Source: Nitrososphaerota archaeon (GTDB lineage Archaea > Thermoproteota > Nitrososphaeria > Nitrososphaerales > Gagatemarchaeaceae). From it: a DNA stretch of 6,879 nucleotides. Position numbers and translations under genes: made by a program. Numbering within the stretch: position 1 is the stretch's first letter; each line of letters starts with the position of its first letter. Positions 4,845 to 6,879 of this stretch are shown in pieces. The stretch spans positions 1-6,879 of the forward strand of contig VBPK01000081.1 in the NCBI GenBank assembly GCA_005877225.1. The letters are read 5' to 3'. Below the pieces are notes generated by a model. It saw nothing but the letters and a program-made list of their open reading frames with translations. It was not told the origin of the DNA and made no database searches.

Positions 4845-5981
4845 CTAGCGATTGTAGTTACGGCTTTGTGACGCTCCACGTTGCGTCCACCTGCGGCGCC
4901 GGCCGTATCTTGACCTTCCTCTTGACTGGAAGCCGCCCCCGTACCCTCCCCTATCATGATTGCTAGGTTGAACCGATTCGAGATGGTGTGAGGCGTCCTC
5001 CGGGCGAAGAGGCTTGATCTCCCATTTAGGAACATCGAAGTTAATCACGCAGTCGACCTGTCGTATGTCAATCCCCCTGCTGGCCACGTCCGTCGCCACC
5101 AAGACGTCCGCGTTCCCTTGCCTGAATGTGCTCATCGAGTGGTCTCGCTGGTGCTGGCTGAGGTCGCCGTGAAGCGGAACGACGCTCTGGAACTGCCTCT
5201 CGAGCTCCCGGGCGAGTCGCCTCGTGCCGTATTTCGTCCTGCAGAAGATCACGGTGCTGTTTGGCTTCAGCCTTCCAAGAAGCTCGGTCAGAAGCGAGTA
5301 CTTCCCCTCCTGATTCACGACCGCGTAGAACTGTTCGAGCGTCTCCACGGTCGGGTCGTTGGCGTCGACCAGGATCCTCTCGGGGTCGCGCATGTATTTT
5401 CTCGCCAGCTCGACGATTGGCTGAGGCATCGTGGCGGAGAAGAGGCTGAGCTGCCGGTTCTCAGACACGCTATCTAGGATGAACTCGACGTCGTCGACGA
5501 AGCCCATGTCGAGCATCGTGTCGGCCTCGTCTATGACGACGAACTTTGCGGAGTCGAGCAGAAGGGTCCCGCGTTTGATGTGGTCAATGACCCTGCCGGG
5601 GGTGCCGACGACGACGTGCACTCCACGCTGAAGCGCCTCGAGCTGGACGTTGATTGACTGGCCGCCGTAAATCGTGACGATCCTCGCGCCGGTGTACGCG
5701 CCTATCTTCTTCAGTTCGGAGGTAATCTGCACCGCGAGCTCACGGGTCGGGGCGAGAACAAGGGCCTGAACCCGGTTGACGCGATGGTCGAGGGACTGGA
5801 GGAGCGGAATCCCGAAGGCCGCTGTCTTTCCAGAGCCGGTCTTGGCCTGCCCTATCACGTTCCTCCCCAACAGGAGTGGCGCTATCGCGAGCTCCTGAAT
5901 CGGGAAGGGTCGCTGATATCCCGCAGAATCGACTCCCCTCTGGATGAGCGGGTCCAATTGCAGTTCCTTGAAGCTTTGCAT
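4845..5981 (-). CDS. DEAD-box RNA helicase with disrupted motif VI and RGG-type tail
   Basis: A 378-residue helicase from ATG 5981; an in-frame TTG at 6002 would add seven residues and has no better ribosome-binding site. DEAD-box proteins use ATP to unwind short RNA duplexes in ribosome assembly and RNA decay. In order: Q motif RPFPIQ (24-29), Walker A AKTGSGKT (46-53), PTRELA (78-83), TPGR (127-130), DEAD (151-154), SAT (182-184), motif IV VIFCRT (244-249) and motif V ATDVASRGIDI (296-306). After INFDVPK the expected PEDYVHRIGRTGR block is absent: the chain reads PEDASHHLESV, then enters a Gly/Arg-rich tail (344-378, RGGYGGGFQSRGRSRYGRRR) of the usual RNA-binding kind. Motif VI supplies arginines needed for ATP hydrolysis, so activity is doubtful unless this is a sequence error. 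The rest of the second RecA domain after motif VI, usually some 40 residues, is also lacking. Confidence 0.88.
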   Translation of the reverse strand: MQSFKELQLDPLIQRGVDSAGYQRPFPIQELAIAPLLLGRNVIGQAKTGSGKTAAFGIPLLQSLDHRVNRVQALVLAPTRELAVQITSELKKIGAYTGARIVTIYGGQSINVQLEALQRGVHVVVGTPGRVIDHIKRGTLLLDSAKFVVIDEADTMLDMGFVDDVEFILDSVSENRQLSLFSATMPQPIVELARKYMRDPERILVDANDPTVETLEQFYAVVNQEGKYSLLTELLGRLKPNSTVIFCRTKYGTRRLARELERQFQSVVPLHGDLSQHQRDHSMSTFRQGNADVLVATDVASRGIDIRQVDCVINFDVPKWEIKPLRPEDASHHLESVQPSNHDRGGYGGGFQSRGRSRYGRRRRWTQRGASQSRNYNR

Positions 5982-6002
5982 TCTCTTTTTACTACTGCCC
6001 AA

Positions 6003-6248
6003 TATCGTTGTCAGAGAATCAGATTCGTCTTGTTAAGTCTAATTCGTTTCGACGCTGTATTGCGGCATGAATACAGGGGTGATACTTGTATTTAAGCCTG
6101 TCTAGAGTCGTTCTGCCGATTTCTCGGTTTTCGGGGTCGCCGACCGCCGGGGTCTTCCTCCGTACATCTCTACGGCGTTTTGGCTCTCCCGTCGCCTGAA
6201 ACGTTAATGTAAGAATGCTCCGCCCAGAATTCCTTGGAGCGGCTGTAA
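6003..6248. other. Divergent intergenic region
   Basis: This region separates the helicase gene (leftward) from the mini-ORF and winged-helix gene (rightward) and contains no gene I can support. It holds the helicase TATA box and a hairpin CCGTA (6160-6164)/TACGG (6171-6175) followed by CGTTTT. It also holds GCTCC (6217-6221)/GGAGC (6236-6240), and an AT-rich patch GTTAATGTAAG (6203-6213) that may be the rightward promoter. Confidence 0.45.
6088..6097 (-). promoter_or_regulatory. TATA box for the helicase gene
   Basis: On the minus strand GCTTAAATAC matches the archaeal TATA consensus and shares its first nine bases with the box ahead of the secreted-protein gene. Transcription would begin near 6065, giving a leader of about 65-85 bases before the helicase start. 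Confidence 0.5.
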
Positions 6249-6356
6249 ATGAAGGAGAGGAGGAGGAGGAAGAAAGAATCCGACGAATCCCGAGCGGTAC
6301 GCGAGTCTGCCCTTCATCAACAATGCCCTGAAATAGGTGCTCACTCATGGATTTGA
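6249..6356 (+). CDS. Possible 35-residue basic mini-protein or leader peptide
   Basis: An ATG-to-TGA frame of 35 codons begins MKERRRRKKESDESRAVRE and continues without a hydrophobic segment to a Trp-Ile end. GGAG (6236-6239) lies 9 bases upstream, and a TATA-like patch (6203-6213) lies about 40 bases upstream. Its stop is only 4 bases before the ATG of the winged-helix gene, an operon-like spacing that would allow translational coupling. The N-terminal run of Arg and Lys arises from a purine-only stretch (GGAGAGGAGGAGGAGG), which could equally be a simple-sequence or regulatory tract. No homologue is recognised. It could be noise. Confidence 0.25.
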   Translation: MKERRRRKKESDESRAVRESALHQQCPEIGAHSWI

Positions 6357-6360
6357 AAAA

Positions 6361-6879
6361 ATGAAGCAAGACCTAAAGACGAATGACCAGCCCGCCGTTG
6401 GGAAAGAGGAGGAGAAGACAGCAGGAGAGAAGGTTCCTGAACAATTCCCTTTCCCAAGGAATTCGCTCAAGGAGGCGCTTGCGGTGCCTCGGGCCATAGA
6501 GCATGATAACGCCGGCAAACCTTATGATACAGCGCTTCTTGCAAAACAGTCGTTCAATACTACTCCCCGAAGCAGCTCTTTCGAAGTACTGCTAACCTCG
6601 TCAGAGAGGTACGGCTTGACCGTCGGCAGCAGCCGCGCGAAAGCAATTTCACTTACAGCCGAAGGGGACGCCATAGTCGCTTCCTCCGATGAATCGATAA
6701 GGGCCGCCAATATCAGAAGAGCACTTCTGACGCCAAAGGTCTTCGAGGAGTTCTTCACGAGGTACGATGGAAAGATCCTCCCGAGTGAGGAGATTCTCAA
6801 GGTCGTCCTGGAGCAGGAGTTCCAAGTCCCGAAGCCCTACGTTTATGAATGTTACGAGGTGTTGATGAAGAACATCGCT
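6361..6879 (+). CDS. Winged-helix-type protein, N-terminal part (runs off the window)
   Basis: An open frame from ATG 6361 to the window end, 173 codons without a stop. An in-frame GTG at 6337, directly after a TAG, would add eight residues. No strong ribosome-binding site precedes either start. Residues 1-28 are charged and probably disordered. Residues about 30-107 (FPFPRNSLKEALAVPRAI, the helix DTALLAKQ, RSSSFEVLLTSSERYGLTVG, then AISLTAEGDAIV) read as a winged helix-turn-helix: helices followed by a strand hairpin ending in the LT-x-EG turn. Residues 110-173 are helical, with LTPKVFEEFFTRYDGKILPS (123-142), a pattern I recall from a family of prokaryotic proteins in which this block precedes a separate C-terminal domain, sometimes TIR-like or nucleotide-binding. 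What follows here is outside the window, so its function is open. Confidence 0.7.
   Translation, partial: MKQDLKTNDQPAVGKEEEKTAGEKVPEQFPFPRNSLKEALAVPRAIEHDNAGKPYDTALLAKQSFNTTPRSSSFEVLLTSSERYGLTVGSSRAKAISLTAEGDAIVASSDESIRAANIRRALLTPKVFEEFFTRYDGKILPSEEILKVVLEQEFQVPKPYVYECYEVLMKNIA

Noticed and set aside
6019..6369. Minus-strand frame of 116 codons upstream of the helicase
   Set aside because: It covers the helicase promoter and the purine tract in antisense (giving a Ser run) and shows no domain or start signal.
1..6879. CRISPR array, insertion sequence or integrase
   Set aside because: No regularly spaced direct repeats, no terminal inverted repeats around a transposase, and no integrase or transposase motifs were seen in any reading frame.

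Overview
The window looks archaeal. Likely promoters are TATA boxes (GCTTAAATA occurs twice ahead of genes) rather than bacterial -35/-10 pairs. The tRNA-Lys(UUU) encodes no CCA and carries an archaeal-type GGGTCGG acceptor stem. The DEAD-box helicase ends in an RGG/Arg-rich tail, and a secreted hydrolase has a Ser/Thr-rich stalk like those of many archaeal surface proteins. The DNA is G+C-rich with a few AT-rich promoter islands. A TACK-type archaeon (for example Nitrososphaeria-related) is my guess, but the sequence does not prove it.

Layout. Left (1-1420): the 3' end of an endonuclease IV gene (DNA repair, + strand) overlaps tail-to-tail by 20 bp with a complete MFS exporter gene (- strand). 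Middle (1574-4648, all + strand): a tRNA-Lys with an oversized variable region; a secreted beta-rich protein of unknown function with a structured leader; a short membrane ORF resembling only the C-terminal end of DUF4386-type proteins; a stretch without a recognisable gene that holds a strong hairpin; and a signal-anchored GH114-type glycosidase. Right (4845-6879): a DEAD-box RNA helicase on the - strand whose motif VI is missing or scrambled, then divergently a 35-codon basic mini-ORF followed after 4 bp by the start of a winged-helix protein that runs off the window.

The genes do not form one operon or an obvious pathway. Two of the middle genes encode exported proteins separated by degenerate-looking DNA, so this segment resembles an accessory region next to a tRNA. 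A hairpin with the same arms as the tRNA-Lys acceptor stem lies just beyond it, but there is no integrase. No CRISPR array, insertion sequence, rRNA or known defence operon is visible. The points most worth a second look are the tRNA variable-region insert, the helicase motif VI damage, a leader hairpin whose loop is complementary to the downstream GTG start, and the winged-helix gene at the right edge.
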